The position numbers and the translations under genes are program-made. From Desulfobulbus sp. (lineage in GTDB: Bacteria > Desulfobacterota > Desulfobulbia > Desulfobulbales > Desulfobulbaceae): a DNA stretch of 64,000 nt. The notes below the pieces were generated by a model. It was not told the origin of the DNA, did no database searches, and saw nothing but the letters and a program-made list of their open reading frames with translations. Shown here piece after piece: positions 36,489 through 45,106 of the stretch. The stretch spans positions 1 through 64,000 of the forward strand of contig NZ_JAVBXR010000124.1 of assembly GCF_030824455.1 (NCBI RefSeq). The letters are read 5' to 3'. Each line of letters opens with the position of its first letter. Position 1 is the first letter of the stretch.

Positions 36489-37277
36489 ATGATCGGCATC
36501 TTTGATTCCGGCGTCGGCGGCATGACCGTCGCCCGCGCCATTGAACAACTCTGCCCAGGCTTTCCCCTGGTCTACCTCGGCGATCTGGCCCGAACGCCTT
36601 ACGGCTCCAAAAGCCCGGCCATGATTACCGAGTACTCGCACCGCAACACCGACTTCCTGCTTCGACAGGGAGCCAAACTGATTGTTATCGCCTGCAATTC
36701 GGCGGCAAGCGCGGCCTCGGTGTTTTTGCGCAACCACTACAGCCAGGCCATCGTCGATGTTATTTTCCCCGCAGTCGCTAAGGCGGCAAGCGTCAGCGCA
36801 ACCGGACGAATCGGCGTCATCGGCACCCGCGCCACCATCAACTCAGGCCTCTATGAGCAGCGCCTCCAGGACGCCCGCCCTGGCTGCAAGGTCTACAGTC
36901 AGGCCTGCCCCCTGCTGGTGCCGCTGGTTGAAGAAGGCTGGCTGGAACAACGTGAAACCAAAATGATCGTCAAACGCTATCTGCGCCCTTTGCGCGACAA
37001 GCAGATCGACACCCTCATTTTGGGCTGCACCCACTACCCGCTGCTGAAGAAAACCATTGGACCGCGCATTGGCCGCAAGGTGCAGATCATCGACTCGTCG
37101 GTTGAAGTGGCCCTGCACCTCAAAACCATGCTCGACAACGACGCGCGCCTCCGCAGCGAGCTCTATGCGCCGGGCGAGCCCAGTCGTTTTTTTGTCTCCG
37201 ACATTCCCTCCCCGGTGCATGCCTTGGCCGAAAATATCTTTGGCAGAACCGTCCTTTTGGAGAAAACTGATGTCTAG
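36489..37277 (+). CDS. murI: glutamate racemase
   Basis: 262 residues. Makes D-glutamate for peptidoglycan. The catalytic pair is present: Cys69 in IVIACNSAAS and the second Cys (about 182) in LILGCTHYPLL, together with the N-terminal IGIFDSGVGGMTV carrying the catalytic Asp/Ser and DLARTPYGSKS. Length is normal. The stop overlaps the start of the LolA-like gene by eight bases, so the two are coupled. Confidence 0.95.
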   Translation: MIGIFDSGVGGMTVARAIEQLCPGFPLVYLGDLARTPYGSKSPAMITEYSHRNTDFLLRQGAKLIVIACNSAASAASVFLRNHYSQAIVDVIFPAVAKAASVSATGRIGVIGTRATINSGLYEQRLQDARPGCKVYSQACPLLVPLVEEGWLEQRETKMIVKRYLRPLRDKQIDTLILGCTHYPLLKKTIGPRIGRKVQIIDSSVEVALHLKTMLDNDARLRSELYAPGEPSRFFVSDIPSPVHALAENIFGRTVLLEKTDV

Positions 37278-37983
37278 CGCCTTCCGCCTCCTTGCCGCCC
37301 TGATCCTGCTGCTCGCACCCGCTTCCGGCCACGCCGCCGCTCCAGAACCAAGCGCCTCCGGTCCGGCGGCGACGGTGACCCAGGTACAGCAAAAATACCA
37401 ACAGTTGCGCAGCCTTGAATTTGATTTTTCCCAGGCGACCCAGACCGGCGGCCGAACCAAACTGGGCGGCGGCAACGCCATTTTTTACCGCCCTGTCGCG
37501 ACGGGGTCAAAAGGGTCAGGGGTGATGCGCTGGAACTATAGCGAGCCGACCGTGCAAACCATCATCAACGACGGCAAGGAGGTGTCCATCTACACCCCCC
37601 AGGACAAACAATTGATCGTCTCGCCGGTGCAGGACGTGGAGTCCGACATCACCTATGCCCTCTTCACCGGAACCAGAAGCCTGCTTGACGAGTTTACGGC
37701 GTCAGAGGCGGATCCGCTGTTTCTGCTCAACGAACCTCCGGCAGGATATAACGCGGTGCTGCTCACGCCGCGCCAACCCCATCCCCAGGTCAAACGGGTT
37801 CAGCTCTGGCTGGGGCAGGACCGCACCCTGCACCGTTTGTTGATGGAAGACCACTTCGGGGCGCTGACCGAACTTACCTTCACCAGGATGCAATTCAACG
37901 CCTTGCGGGCCGGCGACGCCCAGAAGACCCAATCTCTGCTGCGACTTGACCTCGCGCCTGGAACCGAAACCATCCGTCAATAA
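37270..37983 (+). CDS. lolA: LolA-like outer-membrane lipoprotein carrier protein
   Basis: 237 residues with a signal peptide (cleavage likely after GHAA near residue 23). The mature protein is the LolA/LolB beta-half-barrel type: VTQVQQKYQQLRSLEFDFSQATQTGG, GVMRWNYSEPTVQTIINDGKEVSIYTPQDKQLIV, and a C-terminal strand FGALTELTFTRMQFN. LolA ferries lipoproteins across the periplasm to the outer membrane. Pal, a likely client, is encoded elsewhere in the window. The ATG at 37270 lies inside murI and gives a clean signal peptide. A specialised LolA paralogue is the alternative. Confidence 0.82.
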   Translation: MSSAFRLLAALILLLAPASGHAAAPEPSASGPAATVTQVQQKYQQLRSLEFDFSQATQTGGRTKLGGGNAIFYRPVATGSKGSGVMRWNYSEPTVQTIINDGKEVSIYTPQDKQLIVSPVQDVESDITYALFTGTRSLLDEFTASEADPLFLLNEPPAGYNAVLLTPRQPHPQVKRVQLWLGQDRTLHRLLMEDHFGALTELTFTRMQFNALRAGDAQKTQSLLRLDLAPGTETIRQ

Positions 37984-38147
37984 ACGCCATTCCCGGCTGG
38001 GCGCGCCTCCGGCGCCCTTGGAAAAGGGATTGCCGCAAACCGGCAACCGGGGTAAAGAAGAGCAGGTCAGACCGAGGGCCTGTTGCGCCGCCACGCCTGC
38101 GGCCTCAGACAAAGGCAACCACTCCAGCCAACGTTTCCGCAATACCC

Positions 38148-38663
38148 ATGCGCATCGCCGTTTTATCTGATAGTCACGACCACATCCCCAACCTGCGTCG
38201 CGCCGTCATTCGGGCCAACCAGGAAAGGGCCGACCTGCTGATTCACTGCGGCGACCTGATCTCCCCTTTCATGCTGCCCTATCTGCACGCCTTTAACGGG
38301 CCGGTGCATCTCATTTACGGCAACAACGCCGGAGATCAGCATCTTATAGCCGCACGATGCGGCACAACCTTCGACAACCTCCTGCACCATGGCTGCCATG
38401 GAACGGTGAGCGTCGATTCCTGCCGCATCGCCTTTGTTCATTACCCGGAGTTGGCGCGGGAGCTGGCGCTTTCCGGCAATTACGCGCTGGTCTGTTGCGG
38501 CCATGACCACATCTACCATGTTGAGCGTCTGGGAAAATGCCTGCTGCTCAACCCCGGCGACCTTCTCGGCAAGGACGTCGCGCCCGCTTTTGCCCTACTT
38601 GACCTTGAAGCCGGCCTTGTCCGGCGCCTGGAAGTGGGGGCCAAATTGTTGTTAGACGATTGA
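38148..38663 (+). CDS. YfcE-type metallophosphoesterase
   Basis: 171 residues, calcineurin-like phosphoesterase of the YfcE/MJ0936 group. The di-metal ligands are visible in order: Asp8 and His10 in LSDSHDH, Asp in IHCGD, Asn in IYGNNAGD, His in FVHYP, and the terminal GHDHIYH. These enzymes hydrolyse phosphodiesters in vitro; physiological substrates are mostly unknown. It stands alone between lolA and the S1-domain gene; bases 37984-38147 hold nothing recognisable. Confidence 0.88.
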   Translation: MRIAVLSDSHDHIPNLRRAVIRANQERADLLIHCGDLISPFMLPYLHAFNGPVHLIYGNNAGDQHLIAARCGTTFDNLLHHGCHGTVSVDSCRIAFVHYPELARELALSGNYALVCCGHDHIYHVERLGKCLLLNPGDLLGKDVAPAFALLDLEAGLVRRLEVGAKLLLDD

Positions 38664-38748
38664 TCGATCCACACGGATGCGATTGCAGCGCCGGCAAAGA
38701 AAACACTCGGTTTTCGCCGGTTAATTCTTACCGAAACAGTAGAGAATC

Positions 38749-39912
38749 ATGAGTGACGAAACCTTTGCAGAGCTTTTCCAGGCCAAAACCGTAGCCCGCA
38801 AAACCCTTCAACCGGGCAACCGGGTGGAAGCCACCGTCGTGGGCGTCAGCGGCGAGAACATTTTTCTTGATGTCGGCGGCAAGAGCGAGGGCATTGTCAA
38901 CGCCTCGGAACTGCGCAACGAATCCGGCGAGTTGACCGTTGCCGTCGGCGATTGCGTCAAGGTGTTCTTTCAGGCGGCGCGCGGCGGCGAGATGGTGTTC
39001 ACCACCCGGCTCGGCTCGGGACAGACCAGTTCCCGCGAACTGGAGGAGGCCTTTCAGGCCGGGATTCCAGTTGAGGGCAAAGTCACGGCTGAGGTCAAGG
39101 GCGGATTTTCCGTCACCGTCGCCGGACAGCGCGGTTTTTGCCCCTATTCGCAGATGGACCTGCGCAAGGTGGAAAACGCCGACGACTACATCGACAAAAC
39201 CTTTGCCTTTAAAATCATCGAATTCGGCAGCCAAGGCAAAAACATCATCCTTTCGGCGCGGGCCATCCAGGAAGAACAACGACTGCAGGAGCGCGAGGAC
39301 TTGAAGGCCCGTCTCACCGAGGGCATGCAGGTCAGCGGCGTGGTCACCTCCCTGCGTGATTTTGGCGCCTTTGTCGACATCGGCGGCGTCGACGGACTCA
39401 TCCCCATTTCGGAACTGGCCTGGGGCCAAACCGACAAGGTGGAAGACGTCCTCAGTCGCGGTCAGCAGGTGGAGGTGATCATCAAACGGTTGGATTGGGA
39501 CCGGGACCGAATTTCGCTCAGCCTGCGGGAAACCACGGAAAACCCCTGGGACAAAGTGCAGACCGCCTACCCAGTGGGCTCAGTGCATCAGGGCACGGTG
39601 TCGCGGCTGGCCGATTTTGGGGCTTTTGTCACCCTGGAGCCGGGCATAGACGGTCTGCTCCACATCTCCAAGCTGGGCGCCGGCCGCCGGATCCATCACC
39701 CCCGCGAGGTATTGGAGGCTGGCCAGGAATTGACCATAAAAATCGAATCCATCGACGCCGCGCAAAAACGCATCGCCCTGGCGCCGGAGGATTACGTCGC
39801 CAAGGAGCAATCGGATCGGGAACCGTACACGCCGCCGCCGGTGAGCAAGGAATCCTCATCCATGGGCACGTTCGGGGATTTGTTGAAATCGCAGATAAAG
39901 AAAAAGCGGTAA
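38749..39912 (+). CDS. S1 RNA-binding domain protein (four S1 repeats)
   Basis: 387 residues with four S1 OB-folds at about 22-88, 103-170, 190-260 and 275-345. The third and fourth repeats carry the strongest signatures: VVTSLRDFGAFVDIGGVDGLIPISEL and VSRLADFGAFVTLEPGIDGLLHISKL. It resembles a short ribosomal-protein-S1-like protein (RpsA has six domains), without the ribosome-binding first two repeats being obvious. Likely binds single-stranded RNA and affects translation or decay; its exact role is unknown. The C-terminus is acidic then basic. Convergent with rlmB. Confidence 0.85.
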   Translation: MSDETFAELFQAKTVARKTLQPGNRVEATVVGVSGENIFLDVGGKSEGIVNASELRNESGELTVAVGDCVKVFFQAARGGEMVFTTRLGSGQTSSRELEEAFQAGIPVEGKVTAEVKGGFSVTVAGQRGFCPYSQMDLRKVENADDYIDKTFAFKIIEFGSQGKNIILSARAIQEEQRLQEREDLKARLTEGMQVSGVVTSLRDFGAFVDIGGVDGLIPISELAWGQTDKVEDVLSRGQQVEVIIKRLDWDRDRISLSLRETTENPWDKVQTAYPVGSVHQGTVSRLADFGAFVTLEPGIDGLLHISKLGAGRRIHHPREVLEAGQELTIKIESIDAAQKRIALAPEDYVAKEQSDREPYTPPPVSKESSSMGTFGDLLKSQIKKKR

Positions 39913-39976
39913 AACAGGTGTTGGTCAGGGCGGCGCAGGCCGCCTTGACCAACCAGGGAAGCAAGACGCGCCGGGA

Positions 39977-40783
39977 TCAGATGGATCGTCGGGCGATTTC
40001 AAACATGACGACGGCGGCGGCCACCGAGGCGTTGAGCGAGTTGAACGAACCCTGCATCGGGATGGTGACCAGCACGTCGCACTGCTTGCGCACCAGCGGC
40101 CGGATGCCCTTGCCTTCGCTGCCGATCACCAGACAAATTGGCCCGGAAAAATCGGTGCTGTAAATCGTGGCCGCGTCAGCCTCGGCCACCGCCCCAAAAA
40201 TCCAGAATCCTCGTTCCTTTAAGGTGTTGAGCGTGTCAGTCAGGTTCACCACCTGACACAGTTGCAGATGGGCCACTGCGCCGGCCGAGGTGCGGGCCAC
40301 GGTGCCGGTGACCGGCACGCTGCGGTCTTTGGTCATGATCACCCGGGAAAAGCCGGCAGCTAGCGCGGAACGAAGAATCGAACCCAGATTGCGCGGATCC
40401 TGAATGGAATCCAACGCCAGGATTCGCGGCGCTTTGGTTGACTCGTCCGCCGCAACGCCGTCCAGGAGGAGATCCAGGGGAAGCAGTCGGGCTTCCGAGT
40501 GCCGCGCCACCACGCCCTGATGCCGACAATGCCGGGGTACGCGCATCCGGGCGGCGTCAACGAACCGTACCGGAATGGCACGCTCCTTGCCCAGATCGAT
40601 TATCTGTTGCAGTCGCGGCCCCCCTTTGCCCTGCTGGATAAAAATTTCGCTGATGCCGCCGCCGGCATCCTGCTGCAAGGCTTCCCATACCGCATTGATG
40701 CCCCAAAGCAGGTCGTCGGATGGCTCATCTTCCGCCGCGAAGGTCGTTTTGTGTGCCGGCTCCGCTCCTTTCTTCCTTTCCAT
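39977..40783 (-). CDS. rlmB: 23S rRNA (guanosine-2'-O-)-methyltransferase RlmB-like (SpoU)
   Basis: 268 residues. SPOUT-fold RNA 2'-O-ribose methyltransferase. An N-terminal substrate-binding domain (WGINAVWEALQ to HQGVVA) is followed by the knotted catalytic domain, with LALDSIQDPRNLGSILRSA (motif 1), CLVIGSEGKGIRPLV (motif 2) and IPMQGSFNSLNASVAAAVVMFE (motif 3). RlmB modifies G2251 of 23S rRNA. Its first codon shares one base with the gmk stop (TGATG). Last gene of the yicC-remA-gmk-rlmB run. Confidence 0.92.
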   Translation of the reverse strand: MERKKGAEPAHKTTFAAEDEPSDDLLWGINAVWEALQQDAGGGISEIFIQQGKGGPRLQQIIDLGKERAIPVRFVDAARMRVPRHCRHQGVVARHSEARLLPLDLLLDGVAADESTKAPRILALDSIQDPRNLGSILRSALAAGFSRVIMTKDRSVPVTGTVARTSAGAVAHLQLCQVVNLTDTLNTLKERGFWIFGAVAEADAATIYSTDFSGPICLVIGSEGKGIRPLVRKQCDVLVTIPMQGSFNSLNASVAAAVVMFEIARRSI

Positions 40784-41391
40784 CAGACGCCCCAGTGCAT
40801 GGGTTGACCGTTGACAGTGCGCCGCCGGCGACTGCGTTCGGCAATAATGATGCTGCGCAGACTTTCCACGGCCTCGTCCAACTGGTCGTTAACAATCAGA
40901 TAGTCATAGGCGCCGGCGCTGGCCAGTTCTTTGCGGGCGTTGTTGAGCCGCTTGGCAATAGTCGCCTCGTCCTCTGTTCCCCGACCGCGCAACCGCTGTT
41001 CCAACACCGGCAAGGAGGGCGGCGCGATAAAGACAGTCACCGGAGTGCTCCGTTGGCGGACCTGGGCCGCGCCCTGCACATCAATGTCGAGCAGCACGTC
41101 GCAACCGGCCTGCAGGCGCGCTTCCACCTCCGCCAGGCTGGTGCCGTACAGATTGCCGTGCACCTCCGCCCATTCGAGAAAGCCGGTAGGCTGTTGGTCG
41201 CGGATGGCGCGAAAAGCCGTCTGGTCGGCAAAATGGTAGTGGACGCCGTCGGCTTCGCCGGACCGAGGCGCTCGGGTGGTGTGCGAGACGGAAAAGACGA
41301 GGTTCGGCAGATCCGCCATCACCCGTTGGACAATGGTGGTCTTGCCGCACCCTGAGGGCGCGGACAGAACGAGCAGCATGCCGTTATGCAT
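40783..41391 (-). CDS. gmk: guanylate kinase
   Basis: 202 residues. Phosphorylates GMP to GDP. P-loop LSAPSGCGKTTI at the N-terminus, the GMP-binding VSHTTRAPRSGEADGVHYHF and FLEWAEVHGNLYGTS, and DIDVQGAAQVR are all as in the family. The ATG at 41391 follows GGAGGAAGG and overlaps the end of remA by eight bases. The order yicC-remA-gmk is widely conserved in bacteria, which supports all three calls. Confidence 0.95.
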   Translation of the reverse strand: MHNGMLLVLSAPSGCGKTTIVQRVMADLPNLVFSVSHTTRAPRSGEADGVHYHFADQTAFRAIRDQQPTGFLEWAEVHGNLYGTSLAEVEARLQAGCDVLLDIDVQGAAQVRQRSTPVTVFIAPPSLPVLEQRLRGRGTEDEATIAKRLNNARKELASAGAYDYLIVNDQLDEAVESLRSIIIAERSRRRRTVNGQPMHWGV

Positions 41392-41689
41392 CGCCTTCCT
41401 CCGGTTTGCTTTTTGCGAGCAGGTGGGTGGGATTTTTCTGATCCTGATCCAAGGCCAGCAAGCGCTGGCTGATGGTTTCAGGCTGCACCGAAGAAAGCAC
41501 CAAATGGCCGGAATCAAGCAGAATGATTGCCCGCGTGCGCCGGCCTTCGGTGACGTCGATCAGTTTCTTTTCCAACCGGGCGTCGTCCTTTAATTTGCGA
41601 ATCGGCGAGGAGCCCGGATTGACCACGGCCAGAATCCGCTGAGCCTTCACCGCGTTGCCAAATCCGACGTTGACTAACCTGCTGTCCAT
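41384..41689 (-). CDS. remA: RemA-like protein (DUF370)
   Basis: 101 residues. Belongs to the DUF370/RemA family by RLVNVGFGNAVKAQRILAVVNPGSSPIRKL and GRRTRAIILLDSGHLVLSS. In Bacillus RemA is a DNA-binding activator of matrix genes; in Gram-negative anaerobes the role is unknown, but the gene often sits between yicC and gmk as here. The ATG at 41689 is the family start. The C-terminus overlaps gmk. Confidence 0.88.
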   Translation of the reverse strand: MDSRLVNVGFGNAVKAQRILAVVNPGSSPIRKLKDDARLEKKLIDVTEGRRTRAIILLDSGHLVLSSVQPETISQRLLALDQDQKNPTHLLAKSKPEEGDA

Positions 41690-41753
41690 AGGTGTGAGCT
41701 GCCTGGGGTAGAAGAGGAAAAAGGGGGATGAAAAGATTAATCGACGGGATGCG

Positions 41754-42635
41754 CTATTCGATGTTCTGCACCTGTTCGCGCAATTTTTCGATTTCATTTT
41801 TCATCTCGACGCCCAAGTGCGCGATGCCGGCATTGGATATTTTCGAAGAGAGCGTGTTGACCTCCCGCAGAAATTCCTGCAGCAGGAAATCGAGCCGACG
41901 CCCGACCGGTTCGTCGCTGGCCAGAAAGGAACGGAACTGGCCCATGTGGCTACCGAGCCGCGTGATTTCCTCGGTCACGTCGCTTTTGTCGGCCATAATC
42001 GCGGTCTCTTGCGCCAAACGGATGGGATCAAGATCAAGCCCTTCCAACAATTTGCCCACCCTGAGCCTGAGATCCGCCTGCCGCTGCTGTTGCAGCTCGG
42101 GAATGCGCGCTTCTATCCGGCCAACAATCGCTTCAAATTTCGCCAGTCTGCCGAGGAGATCCTGCTGCAACGCGTGCCCCTCTTTCTCCCGCATGACGTC
42201 GCAGTCCTTCAGGGCGGCGTCCAAGGCGCCAGCGATCAATTGCCATTCGGCGTCCACGTCCGGACGTTGCTCCTCAAGGCTGACAACGTCGCGGAGGGTC
42301 AACATGTCTTTTAAGGTGACTTCGGCATCGAGTTCAAAGTCGGCGATCAACTGCCGCAAGCATCGATGGTACTGACGGGCGACGCTCTCGTTGACCACCA
42401 GTTGCGGTTCGACCGTTGAAACGCCTTGCAGGCTGAACGTAATGTCGACGCGCCCACGATCAAGTGCGGCGGCGACCTTCTTTTTCACCGGTTCCTCCAG
42501 CGCCGCAAAGAGTCGGGGCAGAATCACCCGCTGATCGAGAAACCGATGGTTGACTGTCCGGACTTCGGCAACCCAGGTGCGCCCTCCGTCAGAAGCTTCG
42601 CCCCGGCCAAATCCCGTCATACTTCGTGGTCGCAT
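41754..42635 (-). CDS. yicC: YicC family endoribonuclease-like protein
   Basis: 293 residues. N-terminal signature MRPRSMTGFGRGEA and VRTVNHRFLDQRVILP, and C-terminal DUF1732-like segment KLDFLLQEFLREVNTLSSKISNAGIAHLGVEMKNEIEKLREQVQNIE, both diagnostic. In E. coli YicC is linked to RNA cleavage and small-RNA decay. First gene of the conserved yicC-remA-gmk group, 65 bp after rfaE1. Confidence 0.92.
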   Translation of the reverse strand: MRPRSMTGFGRGEASDGGRTWVAEVRTVNHRFLDQRVILPRLFAALEEPVKKKVAAALDRGRVDITFSLQGVSTVEPQLVVNESVARQYHRCLRQLIADFELDAEVTLKDMLTLRDVVSLEEQRPDVDAEWQLIAGALDAALKDCDVMREKEGHALQQDLLGRLAKFEAIVGRIEARIPELQQQRQADLRLRVGKLLEGLDLDPIRLAQETAIMADKSDVTEEITRLGSHMGQFRSFLASDEPVGRRLDFLLQEFLREVNTLSSKISNAGIAHLGVEMKNEIEKLREQVQNIE

Positions 42636-42700
42636 TCCTTATCCTTTGCTGTGAGAAACCGTGCGGGTGAAACCCGCAAGAAAAATGAACACAATCAGCG

Positions 42701-43702
42701 CTAGGCGTCGCCCTTGATGAGCGCGTCTTGCAGTTCGGCGGCAGACACGCAGGCCGTGCCGATCTTGCCGACCACTATGCCGGCGGCGTGGTTCGCAAGC
42801 ACAGCGGCCTCCCCCATCGAGCACCCGGCGGCAAGCCCCAGGGCCAAGGTGGCGGCGACGGTGTCGCCCGCGCCGGTGACGTCGTACACCTCTTTGGCCA
42901 TGGTCGGAATGGTGACCAAGTCGTCGTCGCCCTGGAGCAGGGCCATTCCGGCCTCCCCCCTGGTGATCAGCACGGCGTCGCAGCCAATGTCGTCGCGAAT
43001 CTGACGCGCCGCCGCCAGCAGGCTCCGCTGGTCGTCAATGCGCATGCCAGACATCTGCATCGCTTCATGGTGGTTGGGAGTAATAACGGTGGCCCCAACA
43101 AAACAGTGAAAATTTGAGGGCTTGGGGTCAACAATAAGCGGCAGGGGCCGCTTTTCCCGGCTGCGGACCGCATGCAGCAGTTGATGCAGCCTGATCATGA
43201 GTTGTTCGCTGACCACGCCCTTGGCGTAATCGGAAACCATCACCGCATCAAAGGTGTGAACATGGGCCTCGATATAGCACAACAAGGCGTCCAGCGAGTG
43301 CCTGGAAGGGGGGCCGGTCTGCTCCCGATCAAACCGGACGACCTGCTGTCCTTGGGCCACGACCCGGGTTTTGACGGTTGTCGGTCGCTGGCCGACGACC
43401 AGTCCTTCGGTCGACACGCCCAATTCCTCAACCAAGGAAACCGTTTTTCGCCCCATGGGGTCATTGCCGATCATGCCGCACAAGGCGCCGCCGCCGCCCA
43501 AGGTGACGATGTTTCTCAAGACGTTGGCGCTTCCGCCCAGCAGAAGGTCTTCGCGTTGCACATTGACAACCGGCACAGGGGCCTCCGGAGAAATGCGCGT
43601 GGCCGTTCCCCAGAGGAAATGATCAACGATGACGTCGCCAATAACCAAGACCCTTGCCTTGGAGAAACGCGACACGGCGTCCAGGAGCACCTGTGTGGAC
43701 AT
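42701..43702 (-). CDS. rfaE1: D-glycero-beta-D-manno-heptose-7-phosphate kinase
   Basis: 333 residues, PfkB/ribokinase fold. Phosphorylates heptose-7-phosphate at C1 for LPS inner-core heptose. The N-terminus VLVIGDVIVDHFLWGTATRISPEAPVPVV is specific for the RfaE/HldE kinase domain. The anion-hole motif DVTGAGDTVAATLALGL with the catalytic Asp is near residue 270. It lacks the C-terminal nucleotidyltransferase domain of E. coli HldE, so the adenylyltransferase (RfaE2) must be separate and is not in the window. 28 bp after ompH. Confidence 0.93.
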   Translation of the reverse strand: MSTQVLLDAVSRFSKARVLVIGDVIVDHFLWGTATRISPEAPVPVVNVQREDLLLGGSANVLRNIVTLGGGGALCGMIGNDPMGRKTVSLVEELGVSTEGLVVGQRPTTVKTRVVAQGQQVVRFDREQTGPPSRHSLDALLCYIEAHVHTFDAVMVSDYAKGVVSEQLMIRLHQLLHAVRSREKRPLPLIVDPKPSNFHCFVGATVITPNHHEAMQMSGMRIDDQRSLLAAARQIRDDIGCDAVLITRGEAGMALLQGDDDLVTIPTMAKEVYDVTGAGDTVAATLALGLAAGCSMGEAAVLANHAAGIVVGKIGTACVSAAELQDALIKGDA

Positions 43703-43730
43703 GATCGTATGATGCGATGGTTGTCGGCTT

Positions 43731-44261
43731 TTATTTCATTGCCTTGTTCAACTCAGCGACCACCTTGTCCGAAATGTCGATCGAATCAGCGGCAAAAAGC
43801 ACCACGTTGCGCGGCAACACTGCGGAATAACCGCCGTCCGTAGCAACCTTGTCAACGATTTCCTCAAGTTTCTTGAGGATCGGATTGACATGCTGCTCGC
43901 GCAGTTTTTTCAATTCTTGATTGGCGGTCTCCTGCTTCTCAGCAAGGTCACGACGTTTTTTCTGAAATTCAATAGCCTTTTCCTGTTTGACGCTGTCGCT
44001 CCAGGCCGAACCTTTTTTCTCGATTTCTTTTTGCAAGTTGACCAGCGCCGTCTCGTCATTCTTAAACGAGGCCTGGAGCGTCTTCATTTTTTGTTCAATG
44101 AGGTCTTGCGCTCTTTTACCCGCCGTGGAAGTGGAAAGAACCTGCTTCATATCAATGACGCCGATCTTGGTTTCAGCCGCCATGACCTGGCTGTTGAGGA
44201 GAAGAACCGCCGCGATCAACAGGCCGCCAATGCAACCAACTGCTTTTTTTACATTATTCAC
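43731..44261 (-). CDS. OmpH/Skp-family periplasmic chaperone
   Basis: 176 residues with a signal peptide (hydrophobic core about 8-25, cleavage after VMAA). The mature protein starts ETKIGVIDMKQVLSTS, the Skp strand. A long charged coiled coil follows (QDLIEQKMKTLQASF to LKKLREQHVNPILKKLEEIV), and it ends with a strand and helix. Skp holds unfolded outer-membrane proteins. I place the start at GTG 44261 with GGAG upstream; the longer frame upstream has no signal-peptide logic. Lies between pal and rfaE1. Confidence 0.85.
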   Translation of the reverse strand: MNNVKKAVGCIGGLLIAAVLLLNSQVMAAETKIGVIDMKQVLSTSTAGKRAQDLIEQKMKTLQASFKNDETALVNLQKEIEKKGSAWSDSVKQEKAIEFQKKRRDLAEKQETANQELKKLREQHVNPILKKLEEIVDKVATDGGYSAVLPRNVVLFAADSIDISDKVVAELNKAMK

Positions 44262-44342
44262 TGTTGTGACTCCACAAAGGTTTCCTTCGTTTTCGACATC
44301 CGTCACTCGCCCGAGTGCAAGGAAGCCGGGAAGACGAAATAC

Positions 44343-44374
44343 AAAACCGGGTAGGGCAGAGGCCCGTACCCGGT
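44343..44374 (-). terminator. probable terminator after pal
   Basis: ACCGGGTA (44346-44353) pairs with TACCCGGT (44367-44374), with GGGC/GCCC continuing inward. On the minus strand a T-rich stretch follows. Located 24 bp after the pal stop, it separates pal from ompH at least partly. Confidence 0.6.
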
Positions 44375-44397
44375 CAATAACCACTCAAAACAACATA

Positions 44398-44913
44398 TTA
44401 TTTTACAATAACGAAGTCGTCCCGCCGATTCTGTGCCCAGGAAATTTCATCGTGGCCAAACAACAGCAGTTTTTCCTCGCCAAAGCTGACGGTTGTCAAC
44501 TGATCGGCACCCACGCCAAGACGCACAAGATAGGTTTTGGCGGCCTGCGCGCGACGCTCGCCGAGCGCCAAGTTGTACTCCTGCGTTCCCCGGGGATCGC
44601 AGTTGCCTTCAATCCTGATTTTGACGTCTGAATTCTTTTTGATGAAGTCGGCATTGGTTTCTATCCGCTGCACCTGCTCGCCAGTAACACTGGAGCTGTC
44701 GAACTCAAAATATACCGGCACCATTGGCCCGGATGTCCGCCCTTCCATGATCCCGGAGTCTGCCGTCTCCAGAGATTCTGTTGATCCGGCCCCATCGGTG
44801 GAACCCGACGTCTGCGACGCGGTATCCGTTGCTTTCTTGCTGCAACCAGTCAGGCTCAAGCCAAAGACAAGCACCATTAACGTGGCCAAATACAACATTT
44901 TCTTACTGCTCAT
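44398..44913 (-). CDS. pal: peptidoglycan-associated lipoprotein Pal
   Basis: 171 residues. Lipoprotein signal peptide with lipobox LTGC (Cys24), a Ser/Thr/Gly-rich linker (about 28-62), then an OmpA-like peptidoglycan-binding domain: VPVYFEFDSSSVTGEQVQRIE, RIEGNCDPRGTQEYNLALGERRA and RRDDFVIVK. Pal anchors the outer membrane to peptidoglycan with the Tol system, whose genes are not in this window. The glucan phosphorylase gene is transcribed divergently from it. Confidence 0.93.
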   Translation of the reverse strand: MSSKKMLYLATLMVLVFGLSLTGCSKKATDTASQTSGSTDGAGSTESLETADSGIMEGRTSGPMVPVYFEFDSSSVTGEQVQRIETNADFIKKNSDVKIRIEGNCDPRGTQEYNLALGERRAQAAKTYLVRLGVGADQLTTVSFGEEKLLLFGHDEISWAQNRRDDFVIVK

Positions 44914-45106
44914 TTCTCCCTCCCATACAAGTGAAATTTAAACAAAATACACGTAGGTACAATTTACTTCACCGACTAAGAAATACAACAATATTTTTCC
45001 CGAAAAATAAAAATCCTTGCAAAAGATTAGGAGCCCTTCTAAACTCATTTCTTTCTTTACATGCCGTCGTTTTCTGCTGCCGTTACTGGGAAAAAGTATT
45101 AATTTC